Shown piece after piece: positions 7,378 through 16,086 of a stretch of DNA of 64,000 bases. Position numbers and translations under genes: made by a program. Under the pieces are notes generated by a model, which worked only from the letters and a program-made list of their open reading frames with translations, searched no databases and had not been told where the DNA came from. Location of the stretch: assembly GCF_007673775.1 (NCBI RefSeq), contig NZ_VEAF01000006.1:1-64000 (forward strand), read 5' to 3'. Each line of letters starts with the position of its first letter. The first letter of the stretch is position 1. Source of the stretch: Curtobacterium sp. 9128 (GTDB taxonomy: Bacteria; Actinomycetota; Actinomycetes; Actinomycetales; Microbacteriaceae).

Positions 7378-9897
7378 TCAGCCCTCGTGCACCACGTCGT
7401 CCGGCGCCTTGTCCGGCCGCCACCCGCGCCACGACGGCTGTCGGAGCCGCCCGTCGCCGGTCCACTCCGCGAACTCGACCTCGCCCACGCGCTCCGGCGT
7501 CACCCAGTGCGCGTCCCGGGCGTCCGGCGCCGGGACGTCGACGAACGGGCTGGTCTTCCGCTCGATCCGACCGAGGACCGTCTGGATCTCGTCGAGGTCA
7601 CGGTCTCGGAACCCGGTCCCGACCTTGCCGATGTACTCCAGGCCGTCCGGGCCCGGGATGCCGAGCAGCAGCGAGCCGATCCCGCCGGCCCGTCGGCCGT
7701 TGCCCGGCTTCCACCCGCCGACGACGACCTCCTGGGTGGCGTGGTGCTTCAGCTTGAGCCAGGACTCGGAGCGCCGCCCCTCGGCGTAGCGCGACGACCG
7801 TTTCTTCGCCACGACCCCCTCCAGCCCGGCCGCCGCCGAGTCCGCCACGGCCCGGGCGAGGTCGCCCGTGGACGCAGCGGGGACGTCGACAGCGCCGCCG
7901 GGCTCGACGACGGTCTCGAGCGCCTGCCGCCGGTGGTCGTACCCGAGTCGGGTCAGTTCGTGTCCGTCCGCCTCGAGGACGTCGAACAGCAGCAGCCGCA
8001 CCGGTGTCTGGCTCCGCGCGGCCTCCACCTCGCGCGGCTTCGTCAGCCCCATCCGGTTCTGCAGCAGCTGGAACGAGGGACGCCCACGCTCGTCGAGCGC
8101 GACGACCTCGCCGTCGAACACCCCGTCGACACCGGCCCGCTGTGCGAGTTCCTGGAGCTCCGGGTACTGCGCCGTCAGGTCGTTGCCGTTCCGGCTCCGC
8201 AGTGTGACCGCACCGTCGCGGACCGTCGCCAGCGCGCGCACGCCGTCCCACTTCACCTCGAAGGCCCACTGCTCCGGGTCGAGGTGCGGCTCGCCCTTCG
8301 CGAGCGTCGCCTGCATCGTCCGACGCTCGACCGGGTCGGTGTCCGCCGTGGCGGCTCCGTCGATCCGCCCGCCCCCGGTGCCGCTCCTGCTCGCCGGTCG
8401 GGAGGCTCGGCTCGCGCCCGTCGCGCCGGTCGCCTCGTCCGTGGCCTCCGGCTGGTCCTTCGTCCGGTGGATGAGCCAGTTCTTCTCGTCGCCCTCGCGG
8501 CCGCGCCCGCGGCCCCGGGTGTGCAGGATCGCGAGGCGCCGCGTGCCGTTCGTGCGACCGTGCAGGGTGACGATGACCTCCTCGCCCTCACGCCACTTCT
8601 CGAGCTCGTACGTGCCGTCGTCCCAGATCGTGACGGTCCCGCCGCCGTACTCGTCCGCCGGGATGGTGCCCTCGAAGCCGCCGTACTCGAGCGGGTGGTC
8701 CTCCGTCATCACCGCGAGGTGGTTCTTCCCCGGGTCGGTCGGCTCCCCCTTCGGCAGCGCCCAGCTCACCAGCACGCCGTCGTGCTCGAGCCGGAAGTCG
8801 TAGTGGTCCCTGGTGGCGTGGTGCTCCTGGATGACGAACGTCGGCGTGCCGTCCTCCCGCACGCGGGGTGCGTCCTCCGGGACGGGCTCCGGGGTCTTCG
8901 ACGCGTCCCGCTTCGCGCGGTAGGCGGCCAGCCGGTCGCGAGCCGGCTGCTCGGCGTCGTTCGCGTGCTGGGTCCGGTCGCTGTCCCAGTGACCGGAGTC
9001 GGGCCTCCCGACCGACAGCGCGGCGGCCGCGACCGGGTGCAGCAGGTCACCGTGGTCCTGCACCCGTTCGAGCACCTCGTCCAGCGTCAGCTGGGCGAGC
9101 CCCGGCTCCGTGAGCTCGCGCCACGACCGCGGCGCAGCCACGGTCGGCTGCTGCCGTCCGCGGAGCGAGTACGGGGCGATCGTCGTCTTGTTGCCGTTGT
9201 TCTGCGACCAGTCGACGAAGACCTTGCCGGTCCGCTCCGCGCGGCTCATCGACGACAGCACCAGGTCGGGCATGTCCTGCTCGAGCGCCTTCGCGAGTTC
9301 GTGCGCGACGTCGGACACGTGTTTCGTCGTGGACCGGCCGTCGAGGGCGGCGTAGAGGTGGATGCCCTTCGACCCCGAGGTGACCGGGTACGGCTCGAGT
9401 CCCATGCCCTGCAGGACCTCCCGCGCGGCGACCGCGACCTCGACGCACTCGGCGAGCCCGACGCCGTCGCCGGGGTCGAGGTCGAGCACCAGCCGGTCGG
9501 GGTTCTGCTGGCCGCCGCGCGGGCCGAAGCGCCACTGCGGCACGTGCAGCTCGAGCGCCGCCTGCTGTGCCATCCACACGAGCGTCGGCAGGTCGTCCAC
9601 GATCGGGTACTCGTTGTCGTGTTCGGTGTGCTCGATCGTGTGGTGCCGGACCCAGTCGGGCGCGGAGTCCGGCAGGTTCTTCTCGAAGAAGACCTTGTCG
9701 TCGACGCCGTTCGCCCAGCGCTTCCTGGTGACCGGCCGGTCCTTCAGGTGCGGGATCATCCACGGCGCGACGCGGGTGTAGTACTCGATGACCCGCCCCT
9801 TCGTCGTGCCGGTCTCCGGGTACATGACCTTGTCGAGGTTCGTCAGGGCGAGCCGCCGGTCGCCCACGAGGACCGTCGTCCTGCGGGCTGGACTCAC
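7378..9897 (-). CDS. ligD: Multifunctional ATP-dependent DNA ligase LigD (polymerase-phosphoesterase-ligase)
   Basis: An 839-residue NHEJ ligase with all three LigD domains. The primase-like polymerase comes first (about residues 10-290; LDLDPGDG metal aspartates, TSGSKGIHLY). The 3'-phosphoesterase follows (about 355-470; HHATRDHYDFRLEHDG, ALPKGEPT), and the ATP-dependent ligase is last (from about 540; nucleotidyl Lys549 in EVKWDGVRA, then VFDGEVVALDE and VVAKKRSS). The polymerase-first order is the mycobacterial style. With Ku it repairs double-strand breaks by end joining. The GTG start overlaps the stop of the upstream SDR gene (GTGA), so the two are coupled; Ku is divergent 950 bases away. 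Confidence 0.96.
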   Translation of the reverse strand: MSPARRTTVLVGDRRLALTNLDKVMYPETGTTKGRVIEYYTRVAPWMIPHLKDRPVTRKRWANGVDDKVFFEKNLPDSAPDWVRHHTIEHTEHDNEYPIVDDLPTLVWMAQQAALELHVPQWRFGPRGGQQNPDRLVLDLDPGDGVGLAECVEVAVAAREVLQGMGLEPYPVTSGSKGIHLYAALDGRSTTKHVSDVAHELAKALEQDMPDLVLSSMSRAERTGKVFVDWSQNNGNKTTIAPYSLRGRQQPTVAAPRSWRELTEPGLAQLTLDEVLERVQDHGDLLHPVAAAALSVGRPDSGHWDSDRTQHANDAEQPARDRLAAYRAKRDASKTPEPVPEDAPRVREDGTPTFVIQEHHATRDHYDFRLEHDGVLVSWALPKGEPTDPGKNHLAVMTEDHPLEYGGFEGTIPADEYGGGTVTIWDDGTYELEKWREGEEVIVTLHGRTNGTRRLAILHTRGRGRGREGDEKNWLIHRTKDQPEATDEATGATGASRASRPASRSGTGGGRIDGAATADTDPVERRTMQATLAKGEPHLDPEQWAFEVKWDGVRALATVRDGAVTLRSRNGNDLTAQYPELQELAQRAGVDGVFDGEVVALDERGRPSFQLLQNRMGLTKPREVEAARSQTPVRLLLFDVLEADGHELTRLGYDHRRQALETVVEPGGAVDVPAASTGDLARAVADSAAAGLEGVVAKKRSSRYAEGRRSESWLKLKHHATQEVVVGGWKPGNGRRAGGIGSLLLGIPGPDGLEYIGKVGTGFRDRDLDEIQTVLGRIERKTSPFVDVPAPDARDAHWVTPERVGEVEFAEWTGDGRLRQPSWRGWRPDKAPDDVVHEG

Positions 9898-10793
9898 AGG
9901 GCCACTCCCGTCGCTCCCGCCACCGTCAGCGTGGTGCCGGACGTGTACGAGGACTCGGGGCCGGCCAGGTAGACGTAGGCGCCGCCGAGCTCGACGGGCT
10001 GCGCCGGCCGACCGAGCGGGTCGCTCTCGCCGTAGTGTGCGATCTCGTCGCCCGGGTAGCTGATCGGCTGGAGGGGCGTCCACACCGGACCAGGCACGAC
10101 CGTGTTCGCGCGGATGCCCTTCGCGGCGAGCTGCCGGGCGAGCCCGTTGGTGTAGGTGATGATCGCCGCCTTCGTCGCCGCGTAGTCGATCATCCGGTCC
10201 TGCGGCTGGTACGCCGACACCGAGCTCGTCGTGACGATCGCGCTCCCCGGCGCCATGTGCGGCACCGCGGCCCGGACCGTCCAGAACATGGCGTAGAGGT
10301 TCACCTTCATGGTCCGGTCGAAGTCCTCGGTCGACTGCTCGGTGACGTCCTCGTGCACCTTCTGGTGTCCGGCGACCAGCACGAGCGCGTCGAGCCCGCC
10401 GAGTTCGCGGACGGCCTCGCGGACCAGCTCGCCGCAGAACGCCTCGTCCGTCAGGTCGCCGGGGAGCATGACGGCGTTCCGACCGAGGTCGGCGATGAGG
10501 TCACGGACCTCGGTGAGGTCGTCGATCTCCTCCGGCAGGGCCGTCACCGCCACGTCGGCACCCTCCTTGGCCATGGCGATCGCGGCGGCACGGCCGATGC
10601 CGGAGTCCGCCCCGGTCACGAGCACCCGGTACCCCGGCATCCGTCCCGTGCCGACGTAGCTCGTCTCGCCGTGGTCCGCCGGCGGGTCCAGCTCGCTCGC
10701 CTGGCCCGATCCCTGCTGCGTCTGCGCGGGGAACGGCGGTCGGGCGTACTTCGTCCGCGGGTCGTCCTTGTCCAGCTGGCTCATGCGCCCCAT
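9894..10793 (-). CDS. SDR family oxidoreductase, coupled to ligD
   Basis: A 299-residue short-chain dehydrogenase. After a polar N-terminal extension of about 50 residues (PADHGETSYVGTGRMPG) comes the nucleotide-binding VTGADSGIGRAAA, then VAGHQKVHE where NNAG is usual, and the catalytic YAATK pair. The extension and length match the YghA/DHRS-like 'general stress' SDRs. ATG at 10793 is favoured over 10784 because GGAGG lies at ideal spacing. The stop overlaps the ligD start, making an SDR-LigD operon. A close-length paralogue lies at 44069-44968. Substrate unknown. The altered NAG motif (AG retained, Asn replaced) is notable. Confidence 0.88.
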   Translation of the reverse strand: MGRMSQLDKDDPRTKYARPPFPAQTQQGSGQASELDPPADHGETSYVGTGRMPGYRVLVTGADSGIGRAAAIAMAKEGADVAVTALPEEIDDLTEVRDLIADLGRNAVMLPGDLTDEAFCGELVREAVRELGGLDALVLVAGHQKVHEDVTEQSTEDFDRTMKVNLYAMFWTVRAAVPHMAPGSAIVTTSSVSAYQPQDRMIDYAATKAAIITYTNGLARQLAAKGIRANTVVPGPVWTPLQPISYPGDEIAHYGESDPLGRPAQPVELGGAYVYLAGPESSYTSGTTLTVAGATGVAL

Positions 10794-10847
10794 CGTGCTC
10801 CCTCCGAACTCCGGGCGCTCCAGCCTCGGGGCGGGCATCATGAGCGC

Positions 10848-11885
10848 ATGAGGTCGATCTGGAAGGGCTCCATCGCGTTCGGGCTCGTCAACGTGCCCAT
10901 CAAGGTCTACGCCGCCACCGAGACCCACGACGTGTCCCTCCACCAGGTGCACGACGAGGACAAGGCGCGCATCCGCTACAAGCGCGTCTGCGAGCTCGGG
11001 CACGAGGTCGAGTACGGCGACATCGAGCGCGCCTACGACGACGGCGAGAAGACGGTCGTGCTGTCCGCCGACGACTTCAAGAAGCTGCCCCAGGAGCAGT
11101 CGCACGAGATCGAGGTGCTCGAGTTCGTGCCCGTCGACCAGGTCGACCCGATGATGTTCGAGAAGACGTACTACCTCGAGCCGGACTCCCGCTCGCCGAA
11201 GGCGTACGTCCTGCTCCGGAGGACCCTCGAGGAGACCGACCGCCTGGCGATCGTGCAGTTCACGCTGCGGCAGAAGACCCGGCTGGGCGTGCTCCGTGTG
11301 CACGACGACGTCCTGCTCCTGCAGGGACTGCTCTGGGGCGACGAGGTGCGCTCCGCCGACTTCGCCGCGCTCGACACCTCGGTCAAGGTCAGCGCCAACG
11401 AGCTGAAGATGTCGTCGTCGCTCGTGGCGAGCATGTCGACGGACTTCGACCCGGACCGCTACACCGACGAGTACCAGGTCGAGCTGCAGCAGCTCATCGA
11501 CGCGAAGCTCGAGTCCGGGGACGACGTGGACACCGAGGCGACCTTCGGCGAGCGCGACGACGCCGACGACGAAGGCGGTGACGTCATCGACCTGATGGCG
11601 GCGCTCCGTGCGTCCGTGGACAAGAAGCGGACGGGAGGCACGGGGTCGCGATCCTCCGGGTCGTCACGATCCTCCGGGTCGTCCGGGTCGTCCGGGTCGT
11701 CCGGGTCGTCGCGGTCGTCCGGGTCGTCGCGGTCGTCCGCGAAGCAGGCGGACGCCGACGAGGCTCCGGCGGAGAAGGCCCCGGCCAAGCGGACCCCCGC
11801 GAAGAAGACGACCACTGCGAAGAAGACGACGACCGCGAAGTCCTCGACGGCGAAGAAGCCCGCGGCGAAGAAGAAGGCCAGCTGA
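10848..11885 (+). CDS. ku: NHEJ DNA end-binding protein Ku
   Basis: A 345-residue bacterial Ku. It begins MRSIWKGSIAFGLVNVPIKVY, the standard Ku opening, and has the full core to about residue 250 (RVCELGHEVEYGDIERAYD, EFVPVDQVDPMMFEKTYYL, VRSADFAAL). Ku forms a homodimeric ring on broken ends and recruits LigD. Beyond the core is a tail of about 90 residues: a Ser/Gly/Arg repeat (from nine-base DNA repeats) and then a Lys/Ala/Thr-rich histone-H1-like end (PAKKTTTAKK), likely to bind DNA. It is divergent from the SDR-ligD operon with only 54 bases between. Confidence 0.97.
   Translation: MRSIWKGSIAFGLVNVPIKVYAATETHDVSLHQVHDEDKARIRYKRVCELGHEVEYGDIERAYDDGEKTVVLSADDFKKLPQEQSHEIEVLEFVPVDQVDPMMFEKTYYLEPDSRSPKAYVLLRRTLEETDRLAIVQFTLRQKTRLGVLRVHDDVLLLQGLLWGDEVRSADFAALDTSVKVSANELKMSSSLVASMSTDFDPDRYTDEYQVELQQLIDAKLESGDDVDTEATFGERDDADDEGGDVIDLMAALRASVDKKRTGGTGSRSSGSSRSSGSSGSSGSSGSSRSSGSSRSSAKQADADEAPAEKAPAKRTPAKKTTTAKKTTTAKSSTAKKPAAKKKAS
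11644..11738. repeat. Nine-base tandem repeats inside ku
   Basis: Repeats of a nine-base unit close to GTCGTCCGG, interleaved with CGATCC/CGGTCG variants, encode the Ser-Gly-Ser-Arg linker of Ku. The pattern keeps reading frame for any whole-unit gain or loss, so linker length may vary between strains. Confidence 0.8.
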
Positions 11886-12017
11886 GTGGACTGGCGGGAC
11901 GACCGTGCGCCGGAGACCGCGCTCGGCACCGAACCCCCTGGGCTCCGCGAGCGCATCCGGGACGAACTCGTGGACCTGGCGCGGCAGGACCGCGTCTCGG
12001 TCCACGAGCAGGACTGA
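11886..12017 (+). CDS. Possible small protein coupled to ku (43 aa)
   Basis: A GTG codon directly follows the ku stop codon and opens a 43-codon frame, beginning MDWRDDRAPETALGTEPPG and ending DLARQDRVSVHEQD. The predicted protein has a helical amphipathic middle (LRERIRDELVDLARQ). There is no separate ribosome site beyond the 3' end of ku, so any translation would be by re-initiation. No family is recognised. The zero-base junction and the plausible helical composition are the only support. Confidence 0.4.
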   Translation: MDWRDDRAPETALGTEPPGLRERIRDELVDLARQDRVSVHEQD

Positions 12018-12039
12018 CCCCCGGGACGTCGACCCGCGG

Positions 12040-12765
12040 TCAGCGCTGGGAGACCGGGGAGACGACGAGCTCGTCGATCCGCACGTGTGCCGGGGCGTCG
12101 AGGACGAACGCGACCGTCCGGCCGATGTCCTCCGGCGTCAGCATGACCGCGCGGGCGGCGGCGTCGGGCACCTGCGGTCGCTGGTCGAGGAAGTCCGTCG
12201 CCACGTCGCCGGGGCAGAGGTGCGTGGAACGGAGGCCGTGCGGCGCCTCCTGCTGGTTGAGGGTCCTCGTCAACGACCCGAGCGCGGTCTTGCTGGCGGA
12301 GTAGGCGACCCCGGCTCCCGGCTGGAACGACCACCCCGCGTACGAGGAGACCACGACGACGACCCCGCTCCCCGACGACCGGAGCGCCGGCAGCGCGGCA
12401 TCGACCACGGTGACGACCGCCGTGAGGTTCGTGTCGAGGATGCGCCGGAAGGAGTCCGTCGTCTGGTCGTCCCACCGACGTGCCGGCGCGTTCAGCCCCG
12501 CGGCGAGGACCAGACCGTCGAGCCGTCCGTGCTCGGTGAGCAGCGCCTCCTGGGCGGCCTCGACCGCGGACGCGTCGGTCACGTCGAGCGGGAGCACGTG
12601 CGCTGCGCCGCCCGCGGCGCGGATCCTCCCCGCGACCGCCTCGAGCTGCTCGACGCGACGTCCGCTGAGGACGACGGTCCATCCCGTCCGTGCAGCGGCC
12701 TCGGCACTCGCGGCGCCCATGCCGCTGCCGCCGCCGGTGACCCAGAGCACCCGTTCGGTCGTCAT
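12040..12765 (-). CDS. SDR family NAD(P)-dependent oxidoreductase
   Basis: A 241-residue classical short-chain dehydrogenase with the cofactor motif VTGGGSGMGAASA near the N terminus, a LAAGLNAPAR loop in place of NNAG, SSYAGWSFQ for the catalytic Ser region and YSASK for the catalytic Tyr/Lys. It is convergent with ku and divergent from the next SDR gene, with 43 bases between the starts. The C-terminal residues (IDELVVSPVSQR) are typical of YdfG/serine-dehydrogenase-like members. Substrate not predictable. Confidence 0.88.
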   Translation of the reverse strand: MTTERVLWVTGGGSGMGAASAEAAARTGWTVVLSGRRVEQLEAVAGRIRAAGGAAHVLPLDVTDASAVEAAQEALLTEHGRLDGLVLAAGLNAPARRWDDQTTDSFRRILDTNLTAVVTVVDAALPALRSSGSGVVVVVSSYAGWSFQPGAGVAYSASKTALGSLTRTLNQQEAPHGLRSTHLCPGDVATDFLDQRPQVPDAAARAVMLTPEDIGRTVAFVLDAPAHVRIDELVVSPVSQR

Positions 12766-12808
12766 CGCCCAACAGTATGCTCATCGAGACCCACCGAGGG
12801 GAGCAACG

Positions 12809-13579
12809 ATGCAACTCGACATCACCGACCGCGTGGTCGTCGTCACGGGAGCCGGCCGCGGGATCGGCCGCACGATCGCAGAGCGGTTCGCCGCCGACGG
12901 CGCCCGGGTCGTCGCACTCGACCTCGCCTTCCCGGACGGTCCGCCCGCCGTCGACGGTCGCACCGTCGACACCGAGCCCTGCAACGTCGCCGACCCGGAG
13001 TCCGTCCGCGACGCCGTGGCGGCGGTGGTCGCGCGACACGGCACCATCGACGTCCTCGTCAACAACGCGGGCATCAACGTCGACGGCACCGTCGCTGAAC
13101 TGCGCTGGGCGGACTGGCAGCGGTGCATGGACGTCAACCTCGGCGGCGTCTTCCTGATGAGCCAGGCAGTGGCACCGGTCATGCAGCGCGCCGGCCGGGG
13201 TCGGATCATCAACGCGGCGTCCTTCGCGGCGATCGTCCCGAGCGTCGGCAGCGCCGCCTACGCCGCGTCGAAGGCTGCCGTCGTGTCCTTCACGCGTGTG
13301 CTCGCATCCGAACTCGGTCCGTGGGGCATCACCGTGAACGCGTACGCCCCCGGCATGGTCCCGACCGCGATGAACGGATTCGCCACCCGGCCCCAGGAGG
13401 AGCAGGACCGGCTCCTCGACACGCTGTCCCTGCGACGCTGGGAGACGGCGGACGACGTGGCGAACCTGCTGCTCTTCCTGGCCAGCGACCAGGCCGGCTA
13501 CATCACCGGTGCGCTGCACGACGTCTCCGGCGGCAAGCTCGCGACGCAGATCCCGTCGAGGGCACACGGGGCACGCTAG
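12809..13579 (+). CDS. SDR family oxidoreductase (FabG-like)
   Basis: A 256-residue classical short-chain dehydrogenase: VTGAGRGIGRTIAERFA at the start, NNAGINVDG, INAASFAAIVPS (Ser) and YAASKAAV (Tyr/Lys), with a C-terminal YITGALHDVSGGK. All catalytic positions are present. ATG at 12809 has GAGGGGAG upstream. It is divergent from another SDR gene, so the two may share a control region of about 43 bases. FabG-like members reduce 3-keto groups or oxidise sugars and polyols; which is unknown. Confidence 0.88.
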   Translation: MQLDITDRVVVVTGAGRGIGRTIAERFAADGARVVALDLAFPDGPPAVDGRTVDTEPCNVADPESVRDAVAAVVARHGTIDVLVNNAGINVDGTVAELRWADWQRCMDVNLGGVFLMSQAVAPVMQRAGRGRIINAASFAAIVPSVGSAAYAASKAAVVSFTRVLASELGPWGITVNAYAPGMVPTAMNGFATRPQEEQDRLLDTLSLRRWETADDVANLLLFLASDQAGYITGALHDVSGGKLATQIPSRAHGAR

Positions 13580-13595
13580 CCCGGTCCTGCCGCGA

Positions 13596-14147
<552 letters not shown>

Positions 14148-14216
14148 GGCCCGAAGGTACCCACCACGTCCGTCCCGTGACACGAGCGTGAAACACGGGT
14201 CGGCGACACTGATGCC

Positions 14217-14822
14217 ATGACTCCACAAGAGCCAGGGAGCCTGCGATCGTCACCCGAGACCGCAGGGCCGCCCGTCACCGTGTCCATCACCCGCCTGGTC
14301 GAACCCGACCGCATCCCCGAGGTCACCCGCTGGGTCCAGTCCGGCGTGAACCTCGCCAACCGCTACCCGGGGTTCCTCGGCTCCGGCTGGGTCCGCTCTC
14401 GGGCGCAGTCCCGCGAGTGGCACATGCTCTACCGCTTCGCCGACCACGACTCGCTGGCCACGTGGGAGAACTCCGACGACCGGCTGCGGTGGCTCGAGCT
14501 CGGCCGTGACCTCGTCGTGGAGTCCCGCGTCGAGCGGCGCACCGGCATCGAGGGCTGGTTCGACGCCCCGGCTGATGCTCCCGTGTCGAGCGCCCCTCCG
14601 CGGTGGAAGCAGGCGGTCAGCATCTGGCTCGGCTTCTTCCCGGTGAACCTGGTGTTCACGCTCCTGGTCGGGCTCCTCGTGCCGTCGTTCGCGGAGCTCG
14701 CCGCGGTGCCACGAGTCCTCGTGACGACGCTGGTCCTCACGCCGATCATGACGTTCTGGGTGCTGCCCTTCGTGACGACGATGCTCCGGCCCTGGCTGCT
14801 CGCGCCGCCGAGGAGTCGCTGA
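14217..14822 (+). CDS. Antibiotic biosynthesis monooxygenase-domain membrane protein
   Basis: A 201-residue protein with an ABM-like ferredoxin fold in the first 110 residues (ITRLVEPDRIPEVTRWVQSG, PGFLGSGWVRS, WHMLYRFADHDSLATWENSD) and two hydrophobic segments at about 135-155 and 165-185 (FFPVNLVFTLLVGLLV; LVTTLVLTPIMTFWVLPF). This ABM-plus-two-spans layout is common in actinobacteria; function unknown, despite the family name. ATG at 14217 opens the gene with a polar leader of about 20 residues. Confidence 0.8.
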   Translation: MTPQEPGSLRSSPETAGPPVTVSITRLVEPDRIPEVTRWVQSGVNLANRYPGFLGSGWVRSRAQSREWHMLYRFADHDSLATWENSDDRLRWLELGRDLVVESRVERRTGIEGWFDAPADAPVSSAPPRWKQAVSIWLGFFPVNLVFTLLVGLLVPSFAELAAVPRVLVTTLVLTPIMTFWVLPFVTTMLRPWLLAPPRSR

Positions 14823-14839
14823 TCCACCGTCAACCTCGT

Positions 14840-14885
14840 GAACGACGCGAGCACCGGGTACCTCTGCCGGGCGCTCGCGTCGTTC
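14840..14885. terminator. Stem-loop between convergent genes
   Basis: A 13-bp perfect inverted repeat (GAACGACGCGAGC and its complement) around a 20-base loop, placed exactly between the ABM-domain gene and the small membrane-protein gene. It could end transcription from both sides. No U-tract is present, as is usual in such GC-rich genomes. Confidence 0.6.
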
Positions 14886-14888
14886 TCC

Positions 14889-15071
14889 TCATCGATGGTG
14901 CTTCTGGCGTCGCCTGATGGCTGCTCCTGTGGAGACGATCGCGATGAAGACCGCTGCTCCGAGCGCAGCTCTCCCGAGCCACGAAGCGCCGCTGGCGAGG
15001 ACGGCACCGAGTCCGACGAGGGTCAGGCTCGCAGCGACAGCGAACGGCAGAGTTGCACGGGACCTCGACAT
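14889..15071 (-). CDS. Small two-span membrane protein (60 aa)
   Basis: Begins MSRSRATLPFAVAASLTLVG. Two hydrophobic segments (about residues 8-27 and 31-50) joined by SGASWLGR predict a small hairpin membrane protein with a basic C terminus (RRRQKHHR) in the cytoplasm. GGGGGAGA stands just upstream of the ATG at 15071. No family recognised. Confidence 0.55.
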   Translation of the reverse strand: MSRSRATLPFAVAASLTLVGLGAVLASGASWLGRAALGAAVFIAIVSTGAAIRRRQKHHR

Positions 15072-15228
15072 CTTCTCCCCCTCGCCGATCATCCGACGGA
15101 GACATCGGCGCCTCCGGCGACAGCACGGTAGCGCAACGAGCACGTGACCGGCAATACATCAGTCGGCTCGACCGGAGGCATCCACCGCGGCGTTGCGCGA
15201 AAGCGTCGGCCCGGACAGGAGGCCCGAC

Positions 15229-16086
15229 TCACGCCCGCAGGAACGCCTCCAGCTGGTCCGTGGTCGGGTAGGAGGCCTGCGCCCCGGCTCCCGTCGCAGC
15301 GAACGCGCCGACGCCGACCGCGAAGCGCGCGGCGGCAGCGAGGTCGTCGCCGGCGGCGAGGCGGAGCGCGACCGCGCCCATGAAGGCGTCCCCGCACCCC
15401 GTGGTGTCGACGGCGTCCACGGGGACCGCGGGGATCGTCACGGGGTCGGCGACCCCGTCGTGCACGACGCAGCCGTCCCCACCGCGCGTGACGATCGACC
15501 GGGCGACGCCGTGGTCGCCGAGCTCGGCCGCCTCGTGCTCGTTGACCAGCAGGACGTCCGTCAGGTCGAGGAGCTCCCGCGGGACGTCACCGAACGGGGA
15601 CAGGTTCGTGAGCACGGTGACGCCGGCGTCGTGTGCTGCGCGGGCGGCGGCGAGCACGACGTCCATCGACACCTCGAGGCAGAGGCCGAGCACCGCCGCG
15701 TCGGTGACGGCATCGGCGGGGACGTCGTCCGGCGTGAGCGTGGCGTTCGCGCCGCCGGAGATCACGATCGTGTTCTCCCCGTGGCCGTCGACCGTGATGA
15801 CGGCCGTGCCGGTGGCGACGCCCTCGCGGACGGCGACGTGCGTCGTGTCGACGCCCGCCGCCGCGACGGAGTCGCGGAGCAGTGCCCCGTTCCCGTCGTC
15901 GCCGACCGCACCGATCATGCGCACGGCGCCCCCGAGCCTCCCGGCTGCGACCGCCTGGTTGGCGGACTTGCCACCGGGGAGGATCGCGAGGTCGGATCCG
16001 TGCAGGGTCTCACCGGGCTTCGGGAAGCGCTCGGTGCGGACCACGAGGTCGGCGTTGAGCGACCCGACGACGACGATGGTGTTCAC
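15229..16086 (-). CDS. rbsK: Ribokinase
   Basis: A 285-residue PfkB-family kinase of ribokinase type: VVVGSLNADLVVRTERFP at the start, PGGKSANQAVAAGRLGG for sugar binding and DTTGCGDAFMGAVA with the catalytic Asp near the end. It makes ribose 5-phosphate from ribose and ATP. Its GTG start overlaps the stop of the MFS gene (GTGA), and a nucleoside hydrolase lies further upstream, so it would phosphorylate ribose released from imported nucleosides. The divergent LacI gene is the likely regulator. Confidence 0.93.
   Translation of the reverse strand: MNTIVVVGSLNADLVVRTERFPKPGETLHGSDLAILPGGKSANQAVAAGRLGGAVRMIGAVGDDGNGALLRDSVAAAGVDTTHVAVREGVATGTAVITVDGHGENTIVISGGANATLTPDDVPADAVTDAAVLGLCLEVSMDVVLAAARAAHDAGVTVLTNLSPFGDVPRELLDLTDVLLVNEHEAAELGDHGVARSIVTRGGDGCVVHDGVADPVTIPAVPVDAVDTTGCGDAFMGAVALRLAAGDDLAAAARFAVGVGAFAATGAGAQASYPTTDQLEAFLRA

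Noticed and set aside
6979..9972. A very long plus-strand open frame opposite ligD
   Set aside because: It is antisense to a gene with full LigD domains; its translation is Arg/Pro-rich and arises from the GC-rich third position. No ribosome site or domain.
11644..11885. Frameshift or broken end in ku
   Set aside because: The low-complexity tail stays in one frame to a clean stop; Lys-rich tails are normal for bacterial Ku.
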